From positions 1 through 37,626 of the forward strand of contig CAJBYR010000055.1 in NCBI GenBank assembly GCA_903959855.1: a DNA stretch of 37,626 bases. Direction: 5' to 3'. Made by a program: the position numbers and the translations under genes. Each line of letters opens with the position of its first letter. Position 1 is the stretch's first letter. This stretch comes from an uncultured beta proteobacterium. GTDB lineage: Bacteria; Pseudomonadota; Gammaproteobacteria; Burkholderiales; Rhodocyclaceae. Shown in pieces: positions 9,070-17,959 of the stretch. The notes beneath the pieces are model-generated. The model was not told the origin of the DNA and did not search any database. It worked only from the letters and a program-made list of their open reading frames with translations.

Positions 9070-9897
9070 TCAAACGATACGATCCTCCGGCCGCGTGATC
9101 TTGCGCATCGGCTCATAGCGCTCGCTCTGGGTGCATAGAGGGTACTGCGCAATTCCGCCATACCATGCCGGATCAGTGATGCCTTCGAATACCTCGCGCA
9201 GGCGCTGTCCCCAGGTACGATGGATCATCTGGAAATAGGGGTTCTGATCGTCGATGCAGGCGATCTGCTCGCTGCGGAGTTCGCCTTCACGGTACACCAG
9301 CAGATCCAGTGGCAGGCCCACGCTCAAGTTCGATTGCAGCGTCGAATCCATTGAAACCAGGGCACACTTGGCGGCTTCGTCGAGCGAGGTATAGGGCGTC
9401 AGCACCCGGTCGAGTATCGGCTTACCGTACTTGCTCTCGCCGGCCTGGAAGAAGCAGGTCTCGCGCGTGGCTTCGATAAAGTTTCCCTCGGAGTACACGA
9501 GGAACAATCGCATCACCTCGCCCTTGATCTGACCGCCGAAAATCATGGAAGCGTTGAAGTCGATACCGGAAGCCCGCAATGACGGGCCATCCTGCTCGTG
9601 CACCCGGCGCACGGCCGCACCCAGCACGCGTGCCGCGTCAAACATGCTCTCCGCGTTCCAGATCGTCAGCGGCGGCTGATCAAACCCGCGGTCGATCTTC
9701 TCCAGCTGAAGAATCTCCCGCACCGACTGGCTGATGCTCAAATTGCCTGCCGACAGCAACACCATGAAGCGATCGTCCGGCTTTTCATAGACGATCATTT
9801 TGCGAAAGGTGCTGATCTGGTCGATGCCGGCATTGGTGCGGGAATCGGAGAGGAACACGAGTCCGGCATTGAGGCGGATGCCAATACAGTAGGTCAT
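9070..9897 (-). CDS. Anbu-type proteasome homologue (peptidase family T1)
   Basis: A 275-residue protein. It begins MTYCIGIRLNAGLVFLSDSRTNAG, the hallmark of the Anbu ('ancestral beta subunit') branch of proteasome-like hydrolases: after removal of Met1 the Thr2 becomes the N-terminal nucleophile, and SDSRTNAG holds the conserved Asp/Ser region. FRKMIVYEKPDDRFMVLLSAGNLS continues the beta-subunit fold. Anbu proteins assemble into open helical rings and are often found beside genes for an alpha-E protein, a transglutaminase-like peptidase and an ATP-grasp protein, linked to a peptide-synthesis system. None of these is adjacent here, so this copy is an orphan. No accessory ATPase gene is adjacent. 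The start is fixed by the need for Thr2. Confidence 0.93.
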   Translation of the reverse strand: MTYCIGIRLNAGLVFLSDSRTNAGIDQISTFRKMIVYEKPDDRFMVLLSAGNLSISQSVREILQLEKIDRGFDQPPLTIWNAESMFDAARVLGAAVRRVHEQDGPSLRASGIDFNASMIFGGQIKGEVMRLFLVYSEGNFIEATRETCFFQAGESKYGKPILDRVLTPYTSLDEAAKCALVSMDSTLQSNLSVGLPLDLLVYREGELRSEQIACIDDQNPYFQMIHRTWGQRLREVFEGITDPAWYGGIAQYPLCTQSERYEPMRKITRPEDRIV

Positions 9898-10082
9898 GGG
9901 TGCTATTTCTGTTCTGTGGGGCGTTGAGAGTGGGACAACATCCCTGTCACTGGAGATTCATGACCAAAAGCCACGCCTCCTATCGGGATTTCCTGCGCCG
10001 CTTTATACCACCTAACAAGCGGCGATGGCCGTTCGTCCCACTGATACGAGACATGTCCGCGCCGCCGCCAGCGTACCCAGCC

Positions 10083-10748
10083 TCACGCGCCGACCATGTC
10101 CTGCCAATAAAGAGTCCTGTTGCCCCCGCCGCGTTGTTGGCCAAACTTCGCGATAGCCTTCGCCAGCGTCGCCACCGGGATCGACCGGTATTTCGTGGCC
10201 TTCCCCATCAGGAATTTGTCGGCCAGGGGAAGCAGCGGAAACACCATGGATTCCGCCCAGCGGCGATCGACCCGTTCTGCCACGATCATGCTGGGGCGAT
10301 AAATGCTCAGGTCGGCAAACCCGAGTGCCCTTAACTCATCCTCCGTCCGGCCTTTGAGGCGGGCATAGAACACGGACGATCCGGCATCGGCATTGGCGGC
10401 GGAAAGGTAGGCAAAGCGTTTTGCGCCGGCGGCGAGCCCGGCCCTGGCAAACTCGATCACATAGTCATGATCTATCCGGGTCATCGCCGCTTGCGAGCCG
10501 GCGATCCTGATCGTGGTGCCGAAGGTGCAGTAACAGTCGTCAACCCGCAGCCCTTCGAAGCCCGCAGCCAGATTATCGAAATCGATCACGCGATCATCCA
10601 GCTTGCGGTGCTTGATGCCAAGCGGTTTGCGGCTCAGGGCAACAACTTTGCCGTAGCCCGGATCGTCCAGCAGCAGCGGCAGGAGCTCTTGCCCCGTGGC
10701 TCCGCTGGCCCCGAGCAGAACAGCAACTCTTGGTTGGCGCTCGGTCAT
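10083..10748 (-). CDS. NAD(P)-binding atypical SDR protein (TIP30/NmrA-like)
   Basis: A 221-residue single Rossmann-fold protein with the dinucleotide motif GASGATGQELLPLLL at residues 13-27. Further motifs are YCTFGTTIRIAGS, the segment FAYLSAANADAGSSVFYARLKGRTE with the Tyr-x-x-x-Lys pair of SDR proteins, and IYRPSMI typical of HTATIP2-like members. These are small oxidoreductase-like proteins with poorly defined substrates. The gene begins 7 bp after the DUF1993 gene stop on the same strand, so the two are probably co-transcribed. Actual reaction is unknown. Confidence 0.85.
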   Translation of the reverse strand: MTERQPRVAVLLGASGATGQELLPLLLDDPGYGKVVALSRKPLGIKHRKLDDRVIDFDNLAAGFEGLRVDDCYCTFGTTIRIAGSQAAMTRIDHDYVIEFARAGLAAGAKRFAYLSAANADAGSSVFYARLKGRTEDELRALGFADLSIYRPSMIVAERVDRRWAESMVFPLLPLADKFLMGKATKYRSIPVATLAKAIAKFGQQRGGGNRTLYWQDMVGA

Positions 10749-10755
10749 TGCGGGC

Positions 10756-11262
10756 TCACGGCTTGCCCAGGTAATCGCCTTTTCCGATCTCGATGCCGTT
10801 GTGCCGCAGGATGTTGTACGCGGTCACCAGATGGAAATAGAAATTGGGAATGGCGTAGCCGATCAGGTAGGGCATGCCTTTGAATGACAGATCCTTGCCG
10901 CCGGCCTTGAGCGCAATGTCCCTGTCTTCCGAGCCATTGAGCTGCGCTGCGGAAAACGATTCGACGAACGCGATCGTTTTTGCCAGGCGCGCGCGGAGTT
11001 CTTCGAAGCTCTGCTCGGTATCCTCGAAGCGCGGGACGTCGACGCCGGCCAACCGGGCGACCGCGCCTTTGGCATGGTCGGTGGCAATCTGAACCTGCTT
11101 GACGAAGGGCAGCATGTCGGGAAACAGCCTGGCCGACATCAACACCGCCGGATCGATTCTCTTCGCCACGGCATGGGCCTGCGCCTTGTCCAGAATGGCG
11201 TCCAGGTTGCGCAGCATGCCGGCAAAGCGTGGCGCACAGGCGTCGTACATTGAAATAGTCAC
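10756..11262 (-). CDS. DUF1993 family protein (DinB-like four-helix fold)
   Basis: A 168-residue protein starting with GTG at 11262 behind AAGGAG. The opening MTISMYDACAPRFAGMLRNLDAILDKA, the mid-protein LFPDMLPFVKQVQIATDHAKGA and the end FYFHLVTAYNILRHNG are typical of DUF1993. The conserved His residues suit a metal-binding DinB-type helical bundle. No reaction has been assigned to the family. It leads a two-gene minus-strand unit with the SDR protein and is divergent from nnrS across 193 bp. Confidence 0.85.
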   Translation of the reverse strand: MTISMYDACAPRFAGMLRNLDAILDKAQAHAVAKRIDPAVLMSARLFPDMLPFVKQVQIATDHAKGAVARLAGVDVPRFEDTEQSFEELRARLAKTIAFVESFSAAQLNGSEDRDIALKAGGKDLSFKGMPYLIGYAIPNFYFHLVTAYNILRHNGIEIGKGDYLGKP

Positions 11263-11455
11263 GGTGGTAGCTCCTTCGGATTCCGGTTTTCAGCACCGTC
11301 CCGGGCGGAATTCGCCGGGGACGTCGGCACCAGCGCTTGAGGGCTGGTGAAGCCGTGATCTTACGCCCGGCAAGTGGCTTTCCGCCGGTCGCAGCCGACG
11401 CCGGCACGCGGCTTCCCGCATAATTGCTCCTTCCGTCTCGCATTCCGGCAAGCAC

Positions 11456-12631
11456 TTGATCCCTTCCCCCTTCTGGGCCAGCGCATTCCGCCCTTTCTAC
11501 CTGTTGGGCAGCCTGTACGCGCCATTGCTGGCGACGCTCTGGCTGGGCGCGTATCTGGGCCTCTGGCAGTTGCCCGGGGCGCTGCCCCTGAAACTGCTCC
11601 ACGCCCACGAATTCATCTTCGGCTTTGCCGCCGCCATCATCCTCGGCATCGTCATCACCGCACTGCCCAGTTGGGCGCGTACCGAAGAAATCGAGGGCGG
11701 CCGCCTCAAACTGCTGGTTGCACTCTGGTTGCTCGGGCGCATCGCATTCTGGACTTCTGCCTTGCTGCCCGCACCGCTGCCGGCGATACTGGATTGCCTG
11801 CTGTATGCCGCCGCGATTGCCATGCTGGCGCCGCAACTGATAGCGGCGAAGAATCGGCTTTACCTGCTGTTGCTGCCCGTCCTTGGCGGTCTGTTCATCG
11901 CCAACCTGCTCTATTACCACGGCGCCGCCGGCGGCAACGCCGATCTGGCCGGGCGCGCCTTGCGCGGCGCGATTTACTCGATCGTGGTGCTCTACGTGCT
12001 CAAGGGCGGCGTGCTGGCGCCGATTTTCACCGGCAACACGCTGCGCGAAACCGGGCGCGGCGACCAGGCGCCCTTCGTCATGGCCCTCGAAGCCACGGCA
12101 CTGGGCGCGCTGCTGGCCCTGGCCGCCTGTGATCTCGGCGGCGCACCGCGCTTCTGGACCGGTAGTGCGGCGCTGGCCTGTGCCCTGCTCTACGGCTGGC
12201 GTTCGCTGCGCTGGCAGGGTTGGCGTGTTGCCGATATGCCGCTGCTGCTGACCATGCATCTGGGCTTCGCCTGGCTGGTGCTGGCCTACCTGCTCAAAGC
12301 CATTGCAGATCTGACCGGATCGCTACCCGAAGCGGCCTGGCTGCACGCCTTCACTGTCGGCAGCCTGGGGCTGATGATGCTCGGCCTGATGACCCGCGTC
12401 AGCCTGCGCCACACCGGCCGCGCACTGAAGGTGCCGCCGGCCATGCTCGCCGCGTATGTCGCCATGTTTCTCGCCGCCACGCTGCGCCTCGCCGCCAGCC
12501 TGACCGGCTACGGCGTCGCCCTGATCGGGCTGTCGACCTTGCTCTGGGCCGGCGCCTTTGCCCTTTACCTGCTGCAATTCGCCCGCATCCTCGTCGCGCC
12601 CAGCCTGCCACGGACTACCATCGAACCATGA
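11456..12631 (+). CDS. nnrS: NnrS family membrane protein (nitric-oxide response)
   Basis: A 391-residue, very hydrophobic protein with about twelve predicted membrane helices. The family signature is seen at the start (FWASAFRPFYLLGSLYA), in LLHAHEFIFGFAAAIILGI, in NLLYYHG and in GSLGLMMLGLMTRVSLRHTGR. NnrS proteins are haem- and copper-containing inner-membrane proteins that lower nitrosative stress and are found mainly in denitrifiers. The start used is TTG at 11456, which gives the correct family N-terminus; no ATG lies in frame nearby. The stop overlaps the next start by ATGA, so the downstream acyl-CoA ligase is translationally coupled, an odd pairing. Confidence 0.92.
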   Translation: MIPSPFWASAFRPFYLLGSLYAPLLATLWLGAYLGLWQLPGALPLKLLHAHEFIFGFAAAIILGIVITALPSWARTEEIEGGRLKLLVALWLLGRIAFWTSALLPAPLPAILDCLLYAAAIAMLAPQLIAAKNRLYLLLLPVLGGLFIANLLYYHGAAGGNADLAGRALRGAIYSIVVLYVLKGGVLAPIFTGNTLRETGRGDQAPFVMALEATALGALLALAACDLGGAPRFWTGSAALACALLYGWRSLRWQGWRVADMPLLLTMHLGFAWLVLAYLLKAIADLTGSLPEAAWLHAFTVGSLGLMMLGLMTRVSLRHTGRALKVPPAMLAAYVAMFLAATLRLAASLTGYGVALIGLSTLLWAGAFALYLLQFARILVAPSLPRTTIEP

Positions 12632-14127
12632 ACGTCGCCCACCTTCTTGTACGCTCGGCGCGCCTGTATGCCGACCAGCCGGCGCTGGCGCTGGGCGTGA
12701 ACAACGTCGCCGGCTACGCAGAGCTTGGCGATCGCGTGGCCCGCCTTGCCGCCGGGCTGGCGGCACGCCTGGCCCCCGGCGATCGCGTCGGGCTGGTGAT
12801 GAAAAACTGCCCGCAGTATGTCGAACTGATGTTCGCCTGCTGGCATGCCGGGCTGGTGGCGGTGCCGATCAATGCCAAACTGCATCCCCGCGAACTGGAG
12901 TACATCCTCGACCACAGCGGCGCACGCTTGTGCTTCGCGACACCGGACTTGTATCCGGCCGTCAGCGGACTCGCCGTACCGGGGCTGGAAGGCGCCATCG
13001 AGATCGGCTCCGCGCACTGGGAGGAAATCGGCCGGACCGAACCCATGCCGGTCACCGGGCGCTGTGGCGACGATCCGGCCTGGCTGTTCTACACCAGCGG
13101 CACCACGGGGCGGCCCAAGGGGGTGACGCTGACCCACCGCAACCTGATGGCCGCGATACTGAATTATTTCGCCGATGTCGATACCATTACCCCCGGCGAC
13201 GCCATCATCCATGCTGCGCCGATGTCGCACGGCTCCGGCTTCTACATGCTGCCGCATGTCGCGCAGGGCGGTCTCAACGTCACGCCGGAATCGGGCGGTT
13301 TCGAGCCCGCCGAAATCTATGCGCTGCTGCAGGCGCATCGCGGCGTGACGCTGTTTGCGGCGCCGACCATGGTCAAGCGCCTGGTCGACCATCCACCGGC
13401 CGACAGCACCCACCTCAAGACCATCGTCTATGGCGGCGGCCCGATGTACGTCGCCGACTGCAAGGCGGCGCTGGCCCGCTTCGGCAACAAGCTGGTGCAG
13501 ATCTACGGCCAGGGCGAATCGCCGATGACCATCACCTGCCTGCATCGCAATGCGCATCTCGACATCGCGCATCCGCGCCATGAGGAGCGACTGGCCTCGG
13601 TCGGCCCCGCCTTCACCGGGGTCGAGGTCCGCATCGCGGATGCCGCGGACAACCCGCTGTTGCCCGGCGAGATCGGCGAAGTGCTGGTGCGCGGCGACAC
13701 CGTCATGGCCGGCTACTGGAACAACCCGGCGGCCAGCGCCGAAACCCTGCGCAACGGCTGGCTGCATACCGGCGATGTCGGCTGCCTGGACGCCGACGGC
13801 TTCCTCACGCTCAAGGATCGCAGCAAGGATGTGATCATTTCCGGCGGCTCGAACATCTACCCGCGCGAGGTCGAGGAAGTATTGCTGCGCCACCCGGCGG
13901 TGAGCGAAGTTTCGGTGATCGGCCAGTCAGATGCCGAATGGGGCGAGATCGTGATCGCCTTCATCGTTCCGCGCGGCCCGGCACCGGATACGGCCGAACT
14001 CGATGCGCTGTGCCTGGACAACATCGCCCGCTTCAAACGGCCGAAACGCTACCTGATGGTCGATGCGCTACCGAAGAACAGCACCGGCAAGGTGCTCAAG
14101 ACCGTGCTGCGCGAACAGTTGTCCTGA
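12628..14127 (+). CDS. AMP-forming acyl-CoA synthetase (ANL superfamily), copy 1
   Basis: A 499-residue adenylate-forming ligase. The ATP-binding P-loop LFYTSGTTGRPKGVTLTH lies near residue 155, the A5 region IYGQGESPMT further on, the hinge region HTGDVGCLDADGFLTLKDRSKD after that, and the C-terminal catalytic lysine lies in KNSTGKVLKTVLR. Such enzymes convert a carboxylic acid, ATP and CoA into acyl-CoA. The YGQGESPMT motif (in place of the common YGxTE) is seen in ligases for short or aromatic acids, but specificity cannot be read with confidence. The start at ATG 12628 overlaps the nnrS stop (ATGA). The track start at 12220 is in the wrong context and is rejected. It converges with a second ligase 132 bp away. 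Confidence 0.92.
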   Translation: MNVAHLLVRSARLYADQPALALGVNNVAGYAELGDRVARLAAGLAARLAPGDRVGLVMKNCPQYVELMFACWHAGLVAVPINAKLHPRELEYILDHSGARLCFATPDLYPAVSGLAVPGLEGAIEIGSAHWEEIGRTEPMPVTGRCGDDPAWLFYTSGTTGRPKGVTLTHRNLMAAILNYFADVDTITPGDAIIHAAPMSHGSGFYMLPHVAQGGLNVTPESGGFEPAEIYALLQAHRGVTLFAAPTMVKRLVDHPPADSTHLKTIVYGGGPMYVADCKAALARFGNKLVQIYGQGESPMTITCLHRNAHLDIAHPRHEERLASVGPAFTGVEVRIADAADNPLLPGEIGEVLVRGDTVMAGYWNNPAASAETLRNGWLHTGDVGCLDADGFLTLKDRSKDVIISGGSNIYPREVEEVLLRHPAVSEVSVIGQSDAEWGEIVIAFIVPRGPAPDTAELDALCLDNIARFKRPKRYLMVDALPKNSTGKVLKTVLREQLS

Positions 14128-14259
14128 ACCCGCTTCCAGGAACGCCTCTCGACGCGCATCATGGCGAAGACATCCACTGCTCCGTCGATTGTCTTGTAGT
14201 GGCTACGTAAGCTTACCGAGCCTGGCCCTGCTGCAACGATCCTTGTGAGAATCCGGCAG

Positions 14260-15834
14260 CTAGAAATTTGCCTGCTCGCCGTATTGACCGGCGGCTCTGT
14301 CCGCCGCGTATTCTTGTCTCAGCCTGGTCTTGAGAACCTTCCCCAGCGCGCTTCTTGGCAGCTCCGGAACTACTTCAAGCAAGCGTGGAATCTTGTACCC
14401 GCCTATGTGCTGGCGGCAATGGGTCACCAACTCCTCGATTGTGACCTGTACTCCGGGGCGACATACGACAACAGCGAGCAGAGCCTCCCCATATCGCTCA
14501 TCCGAAACTCCGATTACGGCGACCTCTGATACCTTTGGATGCAGTGCAAGTATTGCCTCGACTTCGACGGAGTAAACGTTCTCCCCTCCCGTGATGATCA
14601 TGTCCTTGCACCGATCGAGTATCGTGAGATACCCGTTTGCATCGAGCCGGCCCACGTCGCCGGTGCGAAACCATCCATCGACGAATGCCTGGGCGGTTTC
14701 GTCCGGCGCATTCAGATACCCCGGGGAGATATTCGGCCCGCGGGCCCGAATTTCACCGGAAGCGCCTGATGGAACATCGCGCCCATGCTGATCGGTAATC
14801 CGCAACTCAACGCCGGGAAGCGCCTGCCCGGCACTTCTGAGCCGCTCACAGGGATCGCCCACCAATGAACTGACATGATCCTTCATGGTCAGGACCGTCA
14901 GCAGCGGAGAGGTTTCCGTCAATCCATAACCCTGCGTCAGATCAACCCCGGGGAAGCGTTCAAGCAACTGCCGGATCGCGGGTGTGGGCATTGGCGACGA
15001 TCCATAGATCAGCTGTCGCAAGCTGGAACAGTCATGATCGCGAGCGCCCTCGGCAGCAAGGATCGCCATGACCATGGTCGGCGCCAGCATGGTCCTTGTA
15101 ACGCGACATTGTTCCACCGCGCGCATGAATTCATCCGGCGAAAACTGAGGAAGAAACGCATGCGACCCGCCCTGCAGGGTAACTCCGGTTCCCAGCAGGT
15201 CAGCCGAATGAAACATCGGGGCGACATGCAAAAAGATCTCGTCGGCGGAAAAGTGGAAACGCGAGGAGACCTGGAGCGCATTGCTGATGATGTTGCGATG
15301 CGTAAGCGGCACCCCTTTACTTTTTCCAGTGGTTCCGCCGGAGTAGAGGACAAGAGCCACATCGCTTTCATCCGGATCAATCGCATCCACCGGCTGCGCC
15401 GAGGCAAGAAGAGCCTGACAGGACTGCCCGGATGTCCCGGGAGTCTCGTCCAGGCTGAGTACCCGGCCCGCCCATCGAATCAGCGGCTCCGAGTTGAAGT
15501 GGGCCATGAAAGGCGACTCGACGCCAACCAGACTGCAATTGGCGTGTTCCAGAATGAAGGCGATTTCCGGCGCCGCCAGGCGAAAATTGATCGGCACCGG
15601 TATCGCGCCGATCCAGTATCCGGCGTGCATCAACTCGAAACAACGCGGACTATTGCGGGTCACCAGGCCAAAGGTCGAGCCGCGCGTGACGCCGAGTTCG
15701 AGAAGCATTGCGGCAGTACGCGCGATCCGGTCAATGAGTTCGGCCCAGGTCATGCGGCGGCCGTCATTGAAAATGGCGCTGCGATCTCCAGCTTGGGAGA
15801 GATTCCTTTTAAGGGCGCTTACCAAGGTCAGCAT
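14260..15834 (-). CDS. AMP-forming acyl-CoA synthetase (ANL superfamily), copy 2
   Basis: A 524-residue ligase with P-loop LVLYSGGTTGKSKGVPLTH, A5 motif QGYGLTETSPLL, hinge RTGDVGRLDANGYLTILDRCKD and C-terminal lysine in RSALGKVLKTRLR. YSGGTTG instead of YTSGTTG is a mild variant. The start is ATG 15834, preceded by GGAGAGGA; ATG 15849 is an alternative, while the longer track ORF (to 16101) runs back through the upstream gene in another frame. The first codons overlap the end of the Fe-S protein gene by 26 bp, so the two are a coupled minus-strand pair. Together they pair an acid-activating enzyme with a QueG/RdhA-like protein, a partial repeat of the layout in the first operon. Confidence 0.9.
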   Translation of the reverse strand: MLTLVSALKRNLSQAGDRSAIFNDGRRMTWAELIDRIARTAAMLLELGVTRGSTFGLVTRNSPRCFELMHAGYWIGAIPVPINFRLAAPEIAFILEHANCSLVGVESPFMAHFNSEPLIRWAGRVLSLDETPGTSGQSCQALLASAQPVDAIDPDESDVALVLYSGGTTGKSKGVPLTHRNIISNALQVSSRFHFSADEIFLHVAPMFHSADLLGTGVTLQGGSHAFLPQFSPDEFMRAVEQCRVTRTMLAPTMVMAILAAEGARDHDCSSLRQLIYGSSPMPTPAIRQLLERFPGVDLTQGYGLTETSPLLTVLTMKDHVSSLVGDPCERLRSAGQALPGVELRITDQHGRDVPSGASGEIRARGPNISPGYLNAPDETAQAFVDGWFRTGDVGRLDANGYLTILDRCKDMIITGGENVYSVEVEAILALHPKVSEVAVIGVSDERYGEALLAVVVCRPGVQVTIEELVTHCRQHIGGYKIPRLLEVVPELPRSALGKVLKTRLRQEYAADRAAGQYGEQANF

Positions 15835-16837
15835 TTGCTTCCTCTCCATCTTTCTGCGGCCTGGACCTGGCCCGAATACTCCATTTTTCCGCCAGACTTG
15901 ATGCCCGCCCCGGTTTGCTCCAAGGGCAGACGGCCAGGCAGATTGCGCAACCAAACGTCTCATTGAAGTATGGGATGCACTTTTCGAAATCGACCCACCA
16001 CTTCTCGACACCGCGCACCAATCCTTTTTCGTTATGGATCGCCCCGGGCGGGCAGGCGTCGGTGCAAACCTGACATCTGGTACAAAAGTCATCGGCACCA
16101 AAGTGATCAGGTTCGCTGGCTACAAGCGGCATATCGGTTTCCACCGCAGCCAAGCGAAACGACGACCCGTGAACGCGGTTGATCAGCGATCCATGCTTGC
16201 CCAGCTCCCCGAATCCCGCTGCAATGGCAGCTGGAACCAGCGAAAGTCCATGAACCCATGGACCCGCATGCATGCGCGCGCGAAACCCCCGCTCCAATAG
16301 CCAGTCGGCCGTTCGTGCGACAACGCGCGCTCCCCGGTTGTATTGGTTCGCCACCTCGACCTGGGCTATCGGATTCTCGAACGTCGAAGGCTGTTGCGAC
16401 AGCATTCCATAATCCATGGACAAGGAAAACACAATCACGAAGGGGAGGTCTGCCTCATGCCCTTCGTAGAACCACGCGCTGTCACTGCTGGCGATGCCGA
16501 CCTGGTCTGCTTCGTTGGCGAGAGCGAATTCCCGGACCAGCCGTGTCCATTCTGCGGCCGGCTTCTCCGCCTTGATCGGGGCGGGAGCGCTTCGCGGCTT
16601 TGGTCCGCGATCTGCCTTGGCAAAGACTTCGTACAGCGCAGGTACGCTGTTGTATCTAGCGACAACCGCGTCTTGAAGCCGGCCAAACGGGTGACCGGCA
16701 GTTTTTCTTAGCCAGAAGATCTGGCGCGCCTTTCGAACAACTGGCTCGCCAACGCCATTGAATTCGCTTCCGGAAATTTCCGGCAATAACGCGAAATGAT
16801 CAGTCGGCGGCAACCAGTACGCATTTTTTCGGGCCAT
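15809..16837 (-). CDS. QueG/reductive-dehalogenase-like protein with two [4Fe-4S] motifs, paralogue
   Basis: A 342-residue paralogue of the protein at 3544-4596. The same landmarks occur in the same order: LLPEISGSEFNGVGE, QIFWLRKTAGHPFGRLQDAV, NQYNRGARVV, GFGELGKHGSLINR, SSFRLAAVETDMPLV, then cluster motif CTRCQVCTDACPPGA and cluster motif CIPYFNETFGCAICLAVCPWS. The start at ATG 16837 gives MARKNAYW, matching the paralogue's MSRKNQPPW; the track start at 16954 adds 39 residues without a counterpart. No signal peptide is present. By family it may bind a corrinoid as well as two clusters; this is inference. It is followed by an overlapping acyl-CoA ligase and divergent from a LuxR-type regulator. 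Its DNA is less GC-rich than the first copy. Confidence 0.85.
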   Translation of the reverse strand: MARKNAYWLPPTDHFALLPEISGSEFNGVGEPVVRKARQIFWLRKTAGHPFGRLQDAVVARYNSVPALYEVFAKADRGPKPRSAPAPIKAEKPAAEWTRLVREFALANEADQVGIASSDSAWFYEGHEADLPFVIVFSLSMDYGMLSQQPSTFENPIAQVEVANQYNRGARVVARTADWLLERGFRARMHAGPWVHGLSLVPAAIAAGFGELGKHGSLINRVHGSSFRLAAVETDMPLVASEPDHFGADDFCTRCQVCTDACPPGAIHNEKGLVRGVEKWWVDFEKCIPYFNETFGCAICLAVCPWSKPGRASSLAEKWSIRARSRPQKDGEEANADLGKRP

Positions 16838-17106
16838 AGCTTGGTTCCAGGCAGTAAGGCGATAGCCGGCATTCGTGCAGAGCGGGACGGTTCCCGGCGT
16901 GGACACGACACCTGACCTTGATGTCAATTTAATGATCGGCGCTGTTGTTTGCAATACACGCTGTCCGCTCTTGGGGGGACATCGCGACGGTCATTTTCGA
17001 TTCCCGTCATTGCACTGCACAACGGTTGCCTTCATGCTGTGCGGTGAGTCGTTGGATAATGTTGTCCAGCGTAGCCGACGGGTGATTTGTCAATCGGGGT
17101 GATTTT

Positions 17107-17904
17107 ATGGTGAAAGAATGGGCCATCCGGCCTTCTGGAAGGAATCGCCTCGCGGACTCGCACATTGCGTTGGTGGCAATCGAGTCCGTCGAAAGAACAG
17201 GTTTTGCGGAATCCATGCTGGGAGCGATAAATACATGCGCCGCATTTGAACACTGCACTGTGTTTCGCTTCAAAAAAGACACTACGCACCGCATCAGCTG
17301 CTCGATTCTCGACGCCGCCAGCCGTCACCACACGTCAGTCGCAAGGCATACCTCGGAACTCTTCATAGATCGCTTCGCTCAGTTTGACTGGAACACACGG
17401 TATCTCGGACTGGAACATCCGGATGTTGTCCAAGCGAGCTATTTCTCAACCGGCGACCTTGCCCATCATGAATATCGCTCGTGTTGTTACGATCGTAACG
17501 GACTAGTCGATCGCTTGTCATTTGCAGCCATGGACGGGCTCGATTCGGTTGTCACATTCAACCTGTATCGCAGCATTCGACAGGGAAACATCAGCTCACA
17601 CGAGTGTTCAGCCCTGATAGGCACGGCGCCGATCATTGCCCGCGCCGCCCTGAGGCACGCCAACCGCGCACAGTCTGCAAACGGAAAGCGTGGCATTGAT
17701 CTCATGGACCGACTTCGCGATGTTCATACATTGACGCGCAGGGAGCATCAGTTGTGCGCGCTGCTACTCGATGGATTGACCATACGCGATGCTGCGGAGC
17801 AGATGGGAATAAAGCTCAGCACAGCGACTACGTTGAAAAAGCGGGCATTCGCACGGCTGCACCTGCAGACGAAAGATGATCTGCTTCGTCGCGTAGTCGG
17901 TTAA
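17107..17904 (+). CDS. LuxR-type HTH transcriptional regulator
   Basis: A 265-residue protein. The C-terminal HTH (about residues 208-265) reads LTRREHQLCALLLDGLTIRD, then AAEQMGIKLSTATTLKKRAF, the LuxR/FixJ DNA-binding fold. The N-terminal 200 residues have no receiver-domain aspartate pocket that I can see and no clear autoinducer-binding motif; a sensory domain of unknown ligand is likely. It is divergent from the Fe-S protein/acyl-CoA ligase pair and is the obvious candidate regulator of that pair. The gene is markedly AT-richer than the surroundings (27 of 60 G+C in 17221-17280). The stop is followed at once by a bidirectional hairpin. Confidence 0.85.
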   Translation: MVKEWAIRPSGRNRLADSHIALVAIESVERTGFAESMLGAINTCAAFEHCTVFRFKKDTTHRISCSILDAASRHHTSVARHTSELFIDRFAQFDWNTRYLGLEHPDVVQASYFSTGDLAHHEYRSCCYDRNGLVDRLSFAAMDGLDSVVTFNLYRSIRQGNISSHECSALIGTAPIIARAALRHANRAQSANGKRGIDLMDRLRDVHTLTRREHQLCALLLDGLTIRDAAEQMGIKLSTATTLKKRAFARLHLQTKDDLLRRVVG

Positions 17905-17933
17905 AAAGAAAACGGCCGGGTTTGACCCGGCCG
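17903..17933 (-). terminator. Intrinsic terminator of the binding-protein gene
   Basis: CGGCCGGGT-TTG-ACCCGGCCG is a perfect 9-bp stem with a 3-base loop. On the minus strand it is followed by TTTTCTTTTT, a good U-tract, placing it 27 bp after the stop of the gene at 17960-19099. The plus-strand side lacks a T-run, so it terminates the LuxR gene less clearly. Confidence 0.88.
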
Positions 17934-17959
17934 CAATCGTGCAATCGTTCCCGCGCCGC

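Noticed and set aside
10745-12259. 504-codon minus-strand ORF joining DUF1993 and nnrS regions
   Set aside because: Overlaps two supported genes in other frames and has no motif.
16970-16989. TGTCC-N10-GGACA dyad as a LuxR-regulator site
   Set aside because: Arms of 5 bp in G-rich sequence are easily found by chance, and the position relative to a promoter is unclear.
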